64,000 nucleotides of DNA from JANXLS01 sp035308565 (GCA_035308565.1 DATGGK010000224.1:124001-188000), one strand, 5' to 3'. Shown: positions 35,661-44,505, counted from the stretch's first letter. The notes: generated by a model from the sequence alone, not told the origin. Numbers and translations: made by a program.

Positions 35661-37862
35661 TCAATGCTCTCCCTGCATTTCCGCAGTGCCCAGCCCGATC
35701 GTCGATTTCGTCAAATCGGCCACGTCAATCTTCGCCCCGCCACCCCACACGCGAATCGGCAGAATCAACATCGCGTAGCCCAGCCACTGCAAGCGATTCT
35801 GGATCGCCACAGCGGTTTGATTGTGCAAGATGTTCGAGAAAAACGTATCGCGCTGGAAGACCAGTTTGCCGGCGAAGAACATCGCTTGCGGAAAGCGCAG
35901 CGCGGCTTCGATGCACAGTTCCGCGGCGGGTTCGACGGGTTCGTTGCCCATTTCCATCATGCTCGTCGCGGCCATGCCGAATTTGCGAGCAAGCGCGACG
36001 TATTTGGCGAGCGATTCCTCGGTCTGCGTTTTGAGCGCGTCCAGTTCTTTGATGCCTTTGAAATTACCTGAATCGATCACGCCCACCGAGATGAACACGA
36101 TCTGCTGGAAGTGCGGGAATATGCGGCGGATTTGCGTGAACGCGTGCACGCCCAGCCCGCCGTAACCGCCGACCAGCAGGACGATCGTGGGTTTGTTGCG
36201 GTCGAGGTGCTCCGGCGGTGTCATCGGCGTGCGGGGTTCAAGTTCAGCGGGGTTGATCGTGACCAGCCCAAGCTTGGAATAGACTTTGCGATAATAGCGG
36301 CGGATGAGCAGGCAGAGACCGATCAGCGCCATTGTCACGGCAACCGTGACCCATGCGCCTTCGAAGAATTTCTCGTGGATGGTCAGTGTCAGGATGGTCG
36401 TACAGAGGCACAATCCGGTCATGTGGATTGGCAGCGCCTTTTTCCATTCTTTGTGGTCTTTGCGGTGCAGGATGTAGAACTTGCACATGCCCAATTCAGT
36501 GAGCGAAAACGTGATGAAAACATTGATCGCGTACATCGTGACCAGCGTGTCGGTTTTGCCGCCGGTGTACCAGAGCGACGCAACGGCCGCGGTGCCGATG
36601 AGCAGCACGCCGTAATGCGTCGTCAGCCGTTCGGAGAGCGAACTGAAGCGATGCGGGAGCCACGAGTCGAGGGCCATATTTGACATGACGCGCGGTCCGT
36701 CGATGAAACCGGTTTGCGCGGCGATCGTCAGCAGCAGCGCTTCGGCGACGAGCGTCAGCACGACGAACCAGTTGCCGAAGAACGAACTGCCCTGGACAAG
36801 GTTCTCGAGCAACACTGCGTTCATCGGACGGTAGTCGTCGGGCTTGAGGCCCGAAAGCTGCGGTTTTACGCCGGCGAAATAATACGCAATCATAATTCCG
36901 CCGGCGGTGATGGCCAGCGACGCGGCCATGTAGAGCATGGTGCGCTTGCCAGTCTCGACTTTCGGATCGCGCATGATCGCCAGTCCGTTTGAGACGGCTT
37001 CGATGCCGGTGAACGTGCCGGCGCCGCGCGAGAAGGCCAGGATCAACACTCCAAGCACGCCGACGAAACCAATGTCGCCATGAGTGTCCCGCGACGTTTG
37101 GGACAAGACTTCCGAAACGCGTTGAGGTACGTCGCCCACGTGTTTGAAAAATGCCGCGCCGAGCATGATGACGTGTGTAAAGACGAAGAGCAGGAAGATC
37201 GGCACCAGAATCTTAATCGATTCCTTCACGCCGCGCAGGTTCATGATGATCAAGGCGAAGACCACCCCGTATTCAATTGGGAGTTTCAAGTCCGTCAGTT
37301 TAAACGCCCAGTCCTTGAACGAACCGTCGTCAAGCTGCGTCCAGTTGTGAAAAACCCACAGCACTTTGTCGCCGGGCAGGAACGCAAAAATCGCATCCGC
37401 CCCCGCGGCGATGGAGACGGTGATCGTCAACACGTAATCGACCAGCAGCGCGGAACCGGAGACCAGTCCCGCGTGCTGGCCCAGCAATTTGGTCGCGACG
37501 ACGTAACCGCCGCCGCCCGTCGGGAAATGTTCGATAATGCGGCTGTACGCATATGAAATAATGAACACCGTCAGCGACACCGCGAAGGCCAGATACACGG
37601 CGAGATAATTCAAGTTGACGTGATACTTCTCAGCCTGCTGATAAAGCGATTTGTAAGCTTCGTCCGGCCCGTACGCCGAGGAACTCAGCCCGTCCGCGCC
37701 CAGCCCGACCCAGGCGAGGAACGCGATCAGCGAGACTTTGTGAAACAAATGCGGGTCTTGAATATCCCGCGCGCCCCCAATGAGCGTGCGCTTCAACCGG
37801 CTTGGCGCTTCCCTGAGAATCTGCGTGACCCGCTCGAATTTCGACTTCTCCGGCAATGCCAT
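35661..37862 (-). CDS. KimA-like potassium transporter (APC/KUP superfamily)
   Basis: ATG 37862 is preceded by GAGGAA; the frame extends upstream into repeat sequence. The 733-aa protein has about 12 membrane segments, starting SLIAFLAWVGLGADGLSSSAYGPDEAY, then GGGGYVVATKLLGQ and GSALLVDYVLTITVSIAAGADAI, strongly resembling Bacillus KimA (YdaO). A cytoplasmic alpha/beta domain (about 570-733; PTIVLLVGGYGGLGVHAFTQI and NILHNQTAVAIQNRLQWLG) matches the C-terminal domain of KimA. KimA takes up K+ by proton symport and is inhibited by c-di-AMP. The c-di-AMP riboswitch upstream supports this over an amino-acid permease assignment. Confidence 0.85.
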   Translation of the reverse strand: MALPEKSKFERVTQILREAPSRLKRTLIGGARDIQDPHLFHKVSLIAFLAWVGLGADGLSSSAYGPDEAYKSLYQQAEKYHVNLNYLAVYLAFAVSLTVFIISYAYSRIIEHFPTGGGGYVVATKLLGQHAGLVSGSALLVDYVLTITVSIAAGADAIFAFLPGDKVLWVFHNWTQLDDGSFKDWAFKLTDLKLPIEYGVVFALIIMNLRGVKESIKILVPIFLLFVFTHVIMLGAAFFKHVGDVPQRVSEVLSQTSRDTHGDIGFVGVLGVLILAFSRGAGTFTGIEAVSNGLAIMRDPKVETGKRTMLYMAASLAITAGGIMIAYYFAGVKPQLSGLKPDDYRPMNAVLLENLVQGSSFFGNWFVVLTLVAEALLLTIAAQTGFIDGPRVMSNMALDSWLPHRFSSLSERLTTHYGVLLIGTAAVASLWYTGGKTDTLVTMYAINVFITFSLTELGMCKFYILHRKDHKEWKKALPIHMTGLCLCTTILTLTIHEKFFEGAWVTVAVTMALIGLCLLIRRYYRKVYSKLGLVTINPAELEPRTPMTPPEHLDRNKPTIVLLVGGYGGLGVHAFTQIRRIFPHFQQIVFISVGVIDSGNFKGIKELDALKTQTEESLAKYVALARKFGMAATSMMEMGNEPVEPAAELCIEAALRFPQAMFFAGKLVFQRDTFFSNILHNQTAVAIQNRLQWLGYAMLILPIRVWGGGAKIDVADLTKSTIGLGTAEMQGEH

Positions 37863-37888
37863 TTCCTCAAATCCTCCATAGGGCGTTT

Positions 37889-37940
37889 GGAGAGGCGGCA
37901 TTCCTGCCGCCCTTTCCTTGGCGACGAAAGCACCGCTCCA
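37889..37940. repeat. Palindromic repeat B, degenerate copy
   Basis: GGAGAGGCGGCATTCCTGCC on the left and AAGCACCGCTCC on the right match the repeat at 16628 with several changes. It lies in the leader between the riboswitch and the KimA start. Confidence 0.6.
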
Positions 37941-37991
37941 ACACGCAAACCAAATTCAAGGGGATCGTTCGTGGCGGAAAACCGCCCGGAT

Positions 37992-38160
37992 GAGGATCGC
38001 CCTTCCATACGCCTGCGAAGTTAGCTGCCGGGCTCGGTCATGGAAGTGACCTGGCGGCGAGTTGCCTCGCTGCCTTAGCCCCATCCTCGCCGATCCAATC
38101 CGCGAGGAGTTTGGGTCCTCCGCACGGCCTTCGTGGAGAAGGCCGTTTAGGCTGCTTGTG
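37992..38160 (-). ncRNA. c-di-AMP riboswitch (ydaO/yuaA leader)
   Basis: Read on the minus strand, the leader contains the conserved blocks of the ydaO-yuaA class in the correct order: GGACCCAA (38118-38111), TGGGGCTAAGG (38083-38073), CCGGCAGCTAAC ending at 38020 and GGCGTATGGAAGGG (38013-38000), with helix-forming sequence between (for example ACGGCCTT...AAGGCCGT). It is followed by a GGCGG-TTTT-CCGCC hairpin without a clear U tract, and the gene starts about 130 nt downstream. This class senses c-di-AMP and usually turns off K+ uptake genes, which fits the KimA-like gene. Ends are approximate; no covariance search was run. Confidence 0.85.
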
Positions 38161-38288
38161 ACGTAAAGAAAATATCAAGATTTGGGCGAATGTCAACAAT
38201 TCGGCATTAAAAATCGCGCAACCCATGCGCGACGCGTCGCCGCATGAGATGTATAATTCCGAATGCATTCCCAATAGAGGATCGATCG

Positions 38289-39347
38289 ATGCGCAACTCT
38301 TTCAGCCCGATTCGCGTGGTTCTCGCCATCGTATGCCTGTTCGCTGCGCCGCTTGTTGCGCTCGAATCCGCGCCCATCAAAATCGACGCCGCCAGCACCC
38401 CCGACATTACCGTCGAGAAAATCACCTACGAAGGCTGGCCCGATGCGCTGCGTGTGCGCAATGCCGCGTGCGAGCTGGTGATCGTGCCGCAGATCACGCG
38501 CGTGATTCATTTCTCGCTGGCCGGCAAGGAAAACATGCTTTACCTCAACCGCGAGCTGGCGGGCAAGACCGTCGAAAAAGAAGACGGCACCTGGCACAAC
38601 TTCGGCGGCGACAAACTTTGGCCGGCACAGCAGGACATGTGGATCAAGTACACGAAAAAAGACGGCTGGCCGCCGCCGTTTGAATTCGACGGCGCCGCCG
38701 CGGCCGCCGAAGGTATCCCCGGTGGCGTGCGCCTGACCACGCCGCAGAGCCCGCATTTCGGCGCCCATGCCGTGCGCGAATTTGTGCTCGATCCAAAAAG
38801 GCCGCTTGTCCACGTCACGCAGCGCTTCGAAAAAACCGAAGGCAATCCCGCCGAGATGACGTTGTGGAGCGTCACGCAAGTGCGCCGGCCCAATTACGCG
38901 CTAATGCCGATGGGCCAGCCCATTGACGGCCAGCCATTCAAAGCGCTGATGAAAAATCCCAACCACGAGGAGCATGGCGGATTCTTCGTGATCAAAAACG
39001 AGGACACGCCCGCCAAGAAAGCCGGCGTCGCGCCCGACGCCAATTATTCGGACGGCTGGGCCGCGGCGGTCTACGACGACATCGCCGTCTTGAAATCGCA
39101 CCCGCTTCATAAAGACGGCAAGTATCCCGACGGCAACTGCCCGGAGGAAATTTTCACCGCCGACAAGGGGCTGAATTTTTACATCGAACTCGAATTGCTC
39201 AGCCCACTGCAAACGGTGAAAGCCGGCGAGAAACTTGCCGACGAGGAAGTGTGGCAGTTGGTGCCGCTGACGAAGGGACAGAGCGCCGATCCGGAAAAAG
39301 CGGGGGCGGCGTTGCGCGAAGCGCACAAGGCGGCGCTGGGGAAATAG
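38289..39347 (+). CDS. Secreted DUF4380 protein
   Basis: ATG 38289 has an AGAGG site 8 nt upstream and opens a signal peptide (IRVVLAIVCLFAAPLVALES). The 352-aa product fits DUF4380 proteins: LRVRNAACELVIVPQITRVI, NFGGDKLWPAQQDMW and a C-terminal beta domain (LNFYIELELLSPLQTVKAGE). These resemble galactose-mutarotase-like beta-sandwiches found in PVC and Bacteroidetes exoproteomes; the function is unknown, probably carbohydrate binding. Confidence 0.78.
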   Translation: MRNSFSPIRVVLAIVCLFAAPLVALESAPIKIDAASTPDITVEKITYEGWPDALRVRNAACELVIVPQITRVIHFSLAGKENMLYLNRELAGKTVEKEDGTWHNFGGDKLWPAQQDMWIKYTKKDGWPPPFEFDGAAAAAEGIPGGVRLTTPQSPHFGAHAVREFVLDPKRPLVHVTQRFEKTEGNPAEMTLWSVTQVRRPNYALMPMGQPIDGQPFKALMKNPNHEEHGGFFVIKNEDTPAKKAGVAPDANYSDGWAAAVYDDIAVLKSHPLHKDGKYPDGNCPEEIFTADKGLNFYIELELLSPLQTVKAGEKLADEEVWQLVPLTKGQSADPEKAGAALREAHKAALGK

Positions 39348-39370
39348 TCGTTAATTCAGCGTGCAAAACT

Positions 39371-40360
39371 TCATCCGCGACGCTGCATGTCATGCATTTC
39401 AATCCCCGACAACGTCCGCATCGCCTTGAGATACGCGTTGCGCTCCTGCGGATCCGTTTGAACTTCGGGCAGCGCCAGCAAATCCTGAAAGAGGCCGATG
39501 TCGTCGAGCGTGCCGATGTGCGCAAGCATGTCCACGGCGTACAAGCGAACACCGAGGCACTCGTCGTCCAAATTGTCGCGCGCAGACTCGGCCCGCGCCT
39601 CGCGAATCTGCAGCGCTTGTTTGGCGCACTGCTCACCCGCGCGCTCGAGATACAGCGCGGCGCGCCGCTGAAGTTCTGCCGGCGCGGTCGCCGAAACCCA
39701 TGCATTTGTGAAGTACCGCAGCACGCGTTCGCCATCGCACCGGCTCAGAATTTCCAGCGCTTGCGGAAAAAGCGGTTCAAACTTGTCACTCGCAAGGTTG
39801 CTCAGCCGCGACACAAATATCAGAAACTCCACCGTCTTCTCCGAAAGCATGCAGTCCAGTTCCAAGGCGTCCCGACAATCGTTGAAAAGCTTGCTAAGCC
39901 GTTCCGGCGTCGGGAGCGGGTACGAAACGTTGATGCCGCTCATACAATTGACGGTTTCCCGCGGAGGAGCCGGCGGGAGTTTCTGCGTGGCGCGCCGGTC
40001 CGATTTCGCCAGAACGTTTCCGCTTGTCTCTGCCTCATCCAGCGGTTCGGTGCGCGTGCTGACATCCCGCATGTGCTTCAAAATCGCGCCGGCGCGCGAA
40101 TGCGCTTCAGCGGGGCTGCGCGTGGAGTTGAACTCGCGGTTGCGCGAATGATGGTTCAAAATAATCCGCCGCGAATTGAGAAACAGCCCGCCCGAAAGCG
40201 GACACCGCGCGGGTCGCTGCGCAGCGGGATCGTCCGCGTAGCGCTTAAGCAGAAAATCGAAGACGCGCGCCTGCTCCTCGAAATGCGGCAGCACCTCGGC
40301 AAAATTCAGCCGCTCTCGGCGGAGCTGCCAGTCCTCGTAGAGCGTGCGCATGCGCGGCAC
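39371..40360 (-). CDS. Hypothetical protein, 329 aa
   Basis: A hydrophilic protein. The first ~130 residues are basic and low in structure; the C-terminal half is helical with HEAT-like spacing (YAVDMLAHIGTLDDIGLFQD, LLALPEVQTDPQERNAYLKA). No recognised domain, signal peptide or membrane segment. It is transcribed away from the M16 peptidase gene end; an array (40389-40425) separates them. Confidence 0.55.
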   Translation of the reverse strand: MPRMRTLYEDWQLRRERLNFAEVLPHFEEQARVFDFLLKRYADDPAAQRPARCPLSGGLFLNSRRIILNHHSRNREFNSTRSPAEAHSRAGAILKHMRDVSTRTEPLDEAETSGNVLAKSDRRATQKLPPAPPRETVNCMSGINVSYPLPTPERLSKLFNDCRDALELDCMLSEKTVEFLIFVSRLSNLASDKFEPLFPQALEILSRCDGERVLRYFTNAWVSATAPAELQRRAALYLERAGEQCAKQALQIREARAESARDNLDDECLGVRLYAVDMLAHIGTLDDIGLFQDLLALPEVQTDPQERNAYLKAMRTLSGIEMHDMQRRG

Positions 40361-40388
40361 TCTAGCGCGCGCGGAGCGGAGGTCAATA

Positions 40389-40425
40389 GACCTGACTCTT
40401 GACCCCTGACTCCTGACCCCTGATT
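40389..40425. repeat. 7-bp-period array, TGACTCC type
   Basis: CTGACTC-TTGACCC-CTGACTC-CTGACCC-CTGATTC, abutting the stop of the leftward M16 peptidase gene. Confidence 0.85.
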
Positions 40426-41648
40426 CAATTCGGCCCCAACCCCACCATCACGCCTTCCCCTCCAATCGGAAATTCCTCCAGCAGCGCGTACATATCGTTC
40501 CGCGTCACCGCGTTCAGCCGCGCGAGCATGTCCTCCGTCGTCAGTAGTTCGCGCCGCACCATCCATTGCTGCATCAGTTGCCGGAAGCGGTTGAAGGGCG
40601 TTTCGGCGCTGAAGACCAGCGTCGTGCGGGCGCGGTTTTTTACGCGCTGCAATTCGTTTTCCTTGATGCCGTCTTTGAGCTTTTTCGTTTCGTTGCGCAG
40701 AATGTCGGCCACTTTCGTGGCTTTGTCCGGATCGCACGCCGCATTGACGGCCATCAAGCCCGTGTCGGTGAAACCCCAGTATCCGCCGCCGGCGTCTTCG
40801 GCCAGACCGGTGTGGCGCAGCGCCCAATACAAGCGCGAGTTGCGGTCGTCCCCGAGGATTGCGCCAAGCATCGACGCCGCGGCGGCGCGCGTGTCGTTCA
40901 ACGGCAGCATCGGCCAAAGCATCACGATGTTCTGGCGCGCGACGCCTTTTTTCTGGACCTTCTTTTTGCCTTTGTGAAAGCCCGGCGGCGGCGAGAAACG
41001 ATCCGCGCGAGGCCCGTTGCGCGCGCCCCACAATTCCTCGACTTGCGCCATGAAGCGCGCTTCGTCCACGTTGCCGCAGGCGAAGAGCGTGATGTTGTTC
41101 GGCACGTAGCGCGCGTCGAAATACGCTTTCATTTCAGCGCGCGTCAACCGTCCGATCGTTTGCGGCGTGCCGAGAATATTGCTGCTCAGCCGATGCCCCG
41201 CGAACGCCAGCTTCATCGCTTCCTCGAATGCGACGTGTTCTGGCATGTCGCGGTAGCGCGCGATTTCTTCGAGAATCACTTTTTTCTCGGTCGTGAATTC
41301 GTCGTCCGGCAGGCGCGAGTGCAGCATGTCGGTGAGCAGATCCAGCGCCTTGGGCGTCTCCTCGTTCAAGACCCACGCGTAGTAGCAGGTTTCCTCCCAA
41401 CTCGTGAAAGCGTTGTAGCGCGCGCCCATCTGGTCAAAGTCGCGGTTGATCTCCAGCCAGCCGCGTTTGTGCGTGCCTTTGAACATCATGTGTTCAAGAA
41501 AGTGCGACACGCCATCGTATTTTTTATCCTCATCCCGCGCCCCCGTGCGGACCATGAAGCCGACGGCGGTGGAAACAGCCTGCGGGATGAATTCCAGAAT
41601 GACGGTCAAGCCGTTGTCGAATTGGCGGAGAGAGAATTGGGGGCGCAT
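40425..41648 (-). CDS. M16-family zinc peptidase
   Basis: Start at ATG 41648, which begins the conserved beta-strand (QFSLRQFDNGLTVILEFIP); the frame further upstream overlaps the next gene and has no homology. The 407-aa protein has the inverted zinc motif His49-x-x-Glu52-His53 (HFLEHMMFKGT), the E(x)76E-type downstream region (DEFTTEKKVILEEIARYRD) and a complete second lobe. It belongs to the processing-peptidase-like M16 group and has no signal peptide. Role uncertain, general peptide processing. Confidence 0.88.
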   Translation of the reverse strand: MRPQFSLRQFDNGLTVILEFIPQAVSTAVGFMVRTGARDEDKKYDGVSHFLEHMMFKGTHKRGWLEINRDFDQMGARYNAFTSWEETCYYAWVLNEETPKALDLLTDMLHSRLPDDEFTTEKKVILEEIARYRDMPEHVAFEEAMKLAFAGHRLSSNILGTPQTIGRLTRAEMKAYFDARYVPNNITLFACGNVDEARFMAQVEELWGARNGPRADRFSPPPGFHKGKKKVQKKGVARQNIVMLWPMLPLNDTRAAAASMLGAILGDDRNSRLYWALRHTGLAEDAGGGYWGFTDTGLMAVNAACDPDKATKVADILRNETKKLKDGIKENELQRVKNRARTTLVFSAETPFNRFRQLMQQWMVRRELLTTEDMLARLNAVTRNDMYALLEEFPIGGEGVMVGLGPN

Positions 41649-41688
41649 GAAGGAAAAGTCCAAGGTCCAAGAAGATGTCGAGTTCCGG

Positions 41689-42306
41689 TTATTCGGCTTC
41701 CGCCGGTCCATTGTTCGGATCGTTCTCAATTTCCCGTTTGGCGGTGGCGATGAGTTCGTCGAAGCAATCGAGTAATTCGTCGGGCAGTTTCGAACGCGCG
41801 GCGAGGACATCGTTCATGCGGATTTTGGCGAGCTCGACAACGTCGGCCTGATCCTTGGCGCGGCGGGAGACGAGCTTTAGCCAGATGAGGCCCCAGAGCG
41901 GGAGAAAGCCATTGTCGCTACCGAAAAAATGTGGACCCGGAATAAATCCATAGGTTGTCAGGTCACCCTCAGGAATTAATTCGAGCCGCACACCGGTTTT
42001 CCGATGAGCCAGTTTGTGCCAGCCGTTCTTGGCCTTTTGAACGCACTTGAATTTCGCTGAAAGCCGCTTGAGGATCGAGCCGTCGGCGTGAGCGTACAGA
42101 ATATCGACGTCGTTGGTGTAGCGCTCGTATCCGTGATGAATGACCGCGAGGCCACCAATGATCAACGCAGAACCGAGGCAAGCTTTAAGATCCTCGACTG
42201 TCTTTTGAATCGCGTCGGAGCCAATCGTGCTCATGCCAAATCCTCGTGCGAAATCGAATGTCTCCAGTTGCGAAGGTGTCAGTTCAAGCAGTTCCATGTC
42301 TGGCAT
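41689..42306 (-). CDS. Nucleotidyltransferase-fold protein (AbiEii/KNTase-like)
   Basis: A 205-aa protein with the minimal nucleotidyltransferase motif GG-x8-R-x-T-x-DVD (IIGGLAVIHHGYERYTNDVDIL), followed by basic and beta segments (KTGVRLELIPEGDL). Such proteins include AbiEii-type toxins and antibiotic-type nucleotidyltransferases. Base composition is less GC-rich than flanking genes, and it sits next to a broken DNA methyltransferase, so it may be a remnant of a defence island. Start uncertain between ATG 42306 and internal Mets. Confidence 0.65.
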   Translation of the reverse strand: MPDMELLELTPSQLETFDFARGFGMSTIGSDAIQKTVEDLKACLGSALIIGGLAVIHHGYERYTNDVDILYAHADGSILKRLSAKFKCVQKAKNGWHKLAHRKTGVRLELIPEGDLTTYGFIPGPHFFGSDNGFLPLWGLIWLKLVSRRAKDQADVVELAKIRMNDVLAARSKLPDELLDCFDELIATAKREIENDPNNGPAEAE

Positions 42307-42448
42307 CGTAATGCGCCAAGCCGAAAATCAAACTGCAATCGCAACGTTGACGTCCGGCACGAGGAAGCTCTGCGCCAGCCGAACGTGCGGACGGTTCTCC
42401 ACGAGCGCCGCATTGCAAACCGCCGTGAAAGCGCCTATCATCCCGCCT

Positions 42449-42775
42449 ATGCCCGAAATGACTCCGCAAGCGTTTATCGAAAAATGGCGCGCGGCGCGGT
42501 TGAAGGAATCCGCCGCGTACAGCGAGCATTTTTGCGATTTGTGCCACATGCTGGGGCAACCCACGCCCGCCGCGGCGGACCCCGCCGGCGACTTTTTCAC
42601 GTTTCAAAAAGGCGTCACCAAAAACGCCGCGGGCGCGGAAGTCTATGTGGATACGCTTTTCGGGGAGCAACCCGTCAAGGCCGCGCACGCGCAAGGCTTC
42701 GCCGACGTGTGGTTCAAGGGGCATTTCGCCTGGGAATACAAGGGCAAGCACAAGGACCTTGAAAAAGCCGATTGA
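42449..42775 (+). pseudogene. N-terminal fragment of a class I DNA methyltransferase (type II/IIG RM type)
   Basis: From ATG 42449 the frame reads MTPQAFIEKWRAARLKESAA, then SEHFCDLCHMLGQPTPAAAD, DFFTFQKGVTK and FKGHFAWEYKGKHKDLEKA, the typical N-terminus of large (about 900-1100 aa) N6-adenine DNA methyltransferases of the MmeI-like group. It loses homology and stops at TGA 42773 after 108 residues, just before a REP-transposase element. The C-terminal end of the same kind of protein is found about 1.15 kb downstream (43929-44249), so the catalytic middle has been lost. Confidence 0.8.
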
Positions 42776-42845
42776 GTGTGTGAGAAATTCGATAGCATCA
42801 AGGCGTACCGCCTGTGAATTTCTGCGAGTGTAGCGAGCCGTGCCA

Positions 42846-43522
42846 TTCAGCCCCAAAGGGGCAAGCTACGATAGCCCAGGCCGGAGCGCAGCGCAGGCCT
42901 GGGTCACAAATTCGACAACGATCCAACAGCCCCAAAGGGGCGAACTAAAAAGGAGCGTCCTATGCCCCAATCCTTGGCTAATCTCGTGATCCATGTGATC
43001 TTCAGCACAAAGAACCGCGAACCGCTCATCGATTTGGAAATTGAGCCGGAATTGCATTCATATCTGGCGACGGCGTTGAAAACGGCCGGTTCGCCGGCGA
43101 TAAAAGTCGGCGGCCCTTCGGATCATGTCCATATTCTATGCAACTTATCGCGAACGATTGCGGTTGCAGATTTAGTTGAGGGGATAAAGACTGATTCGTC
43201 CAAGTGGATGAAGAAAAAGGGGAAATCCTACGCGCGTTTTTATTGGCAAAACGGTTACGGCGCGTTTTCAGTTAGCCAATCGCAAGTCGAAAGCGTGAAG
43301 CGGTACATCGCCAATCAGCGAGAGCACCACAAAAAGCAGACGTTTCAAGAGGAGTATCGCGAGATTTTGAATAACTCCGGTATTGCATTTGACGAACAGT
43401 ACGTTTGGGATTAACCGCTGTAGTTCGCCCCTTTGGGGCTTTGGGATCGTTATCGAATCCGTGACCCAGGCCTGCGCTTCGCTCCGGCCTGGGCTATCGT
43501 AGTTTGCCCCTTTGGGGCTGAA
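42846..43522. mobile_element. REP-associated transposase element with 102-bp inverted flanks
   Basis: Left flank 42846-42947 and right flank 43421-43522 are inverted copies of each other with few differences. Each has two GCCCC-AAA-GGGGC palindromes around a hairpin CCCAGGCC...GGCCTGGG. They bracket the transposase gene 42962-43414. No clear target-site duplication is visible. Confidence 0.88.
42962..43414 (+). CDS. REP-associated tyrosine transposase (IS200-like Y1 family)
   Basis: A 150-aa Y1-transposase: VIHVIFSTKNREPLI, the HUH-type metal motif His55-Val-His57 (GGPSDHVHIL) and the catalytic Tyr115 in VKRYIANQREHH. Length and motifs fit single-domain RAYT proteins, which cut and move REP palindromes. 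AAGGAG upstream of ATG 42962 is a good ribosome site. The gene is intact and flanked by its probable substrate palindromes. Confidence 0.92.
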   Translation: MPQSLANLVIHVIFSTKNREPLIDLEIEPELHSYLATALKTAGSPAIKVGGPSDHVHILCNLSRTIAVADLVEGIKTDSSKWMKKKGKSYARFYWQNGYGAFSVSQSQVESVKRYIANQREHHKKQTFQEEYREILNNSGIAFDEQYVWD

Positions 43523-43896
43523 CAACGCCCAAGCGGTCATCAATATGTTGCTTGATTCGCTCAGGAATCCATTCGCAGAGCGACTCGGCTTCGTCAGTGT
43601 ATGGCGCGAGAAGTCTGTATTTAAGATGCCCAACTTGTTCAAGAACTCCATATCGTGACATACGGGAGCCATAGGCGTCGTAGTATTTCGCGCCGATATG
43701 AACATCGTGGCCGAGGAACGCTTTTAATTGATTAACCGCTGCTTCATAGCTCTTTCGAATTTCAGAATCGGAAAACGCGGCTTTCCCCGAAATGCAATGT
43801 TCACGGAGCAGACCCTAACGTGAGGACCGGAACAATCACTTTGGTTTGGGAGTTCTTGAGCATTCGCTCGATTTCTGCTCTGCAAGTGCGCGCCAT
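43494..43896 (-). pseudogene. Broken hypothetical gene with one frameshift
   Basis: Reading leftward from ATG 43896, MARTCRAEIERMLKNSQTK continues with VIVPVLTLGSAP and stops at TGA. A +1 shift continues a coherent protein (REHCISGKAAFSDSEIRKSY, LKAFLGHDVHIGAKYYDAYG, YGVLEQVGHLKYRLLAPYTD, EWIPERIKQHIDDRL) into the transposase flank, where it stops at 43494. Both halves look like real protein but are in different frames. No family recognised. It lies between the element and the methyltransferase C-terminal remnant. Confidence 0.5.
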
Positions 43897-43928
43897 AAAA
43901 TGAAACTACATCGAACCGGAACATTTGC

Positions 43929-44249
43929 AAGCCTTTCCCCGGCTCTGTCGCTGGCCCGTGGGCACGCTACGTGACGAAGCCAAACAAGGCCGGAATCGGC
44001 ACCGTGCATTATCCGCGGCGTGTGCCCGCTGACGCCGATTGCGCCAAGCGGCTTGCCAAGCGCACGCTCACGAATCTCTACAACGAGCGCCCCGCGTGGC
44101 TTGACCTGGCCCACAAGCGGCTTGACGAAGCCGCGAGCGCCGCTTACGGCTGGCCCGCCGATTTGAGCGACGAACAGATTTTGGAAAAGCTGCTGGCGTT
44201 GAATTTGGAGCGGTCGTCCGCCGCTAATTTAAAAAACTCGGCGCCATAA
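43929..44249 (+). pseudogene. C-terminal fragment of the same DNA methyltransferase
   Basis: From about 43929 the frame reads KPFPGSVAGPWARYVTKPNK, then HYPRRVPADADCAKRLAKRT, LYNERPAWLDLAHKRLDEAA, AYGWPADLSDEQILEKLLAL and NLERS, the conserved C-terminal end of MmeI-like methyltransferases. It has no start or catalytic motifs. Together with 42449-42775 it marks one gene whose centre was replaced by the REP-transposase element and unrelated sequence. The stop overlaps the convergent small membrane gene by 26 bp. Confidence 0.8.
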
Positions 44250-44505
44250 AAAGACCCAACAAAAACGCCATGAACCCCGCCAGCACCATCGTCCGCGCCC
44301 CGGCACGCTCAATTTTGCAATCCGCGCAGATCACCAATCCCGCGATCCAACTGATCAGCGTCACAATCAGGATCAGCACGATCGACGCGGTCAGCGCCAC
44401 GCCGTCCAACGCCGGCCAGCGCCGCAGAATCAACACGCCGCTCCCGCCGCTGAACATCACCAGCAGCAGCAGTTCTGCCAGCGAAAACTGAAAGCGCTTC
44501 GTCAT
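44224..44505 (-). CDS. Small membrane protein, 93 aa
   Basis: Three hydrophobic segments (SLAELLLLVMFSGGSGVLIL; VALTASIVLILIVTLISWIAG; MVLAGFMAFLLGLFMAPSFL) with a CADCKIERAG loop that could bind metal. The N-terminal FSLAELLLLV is like the DUF-type small integral proteins common in PVC genomes. No function assigned. Confidence 0.6.
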   Translation of the reverse strand: MTKRFQFSLAELLLLVMFSGGSGVLILRRWPALDGVALTASIVLILIVTLISWIAGLVICADCKIERAGARTMVLAGFMAFLLGLFMAPSFLN

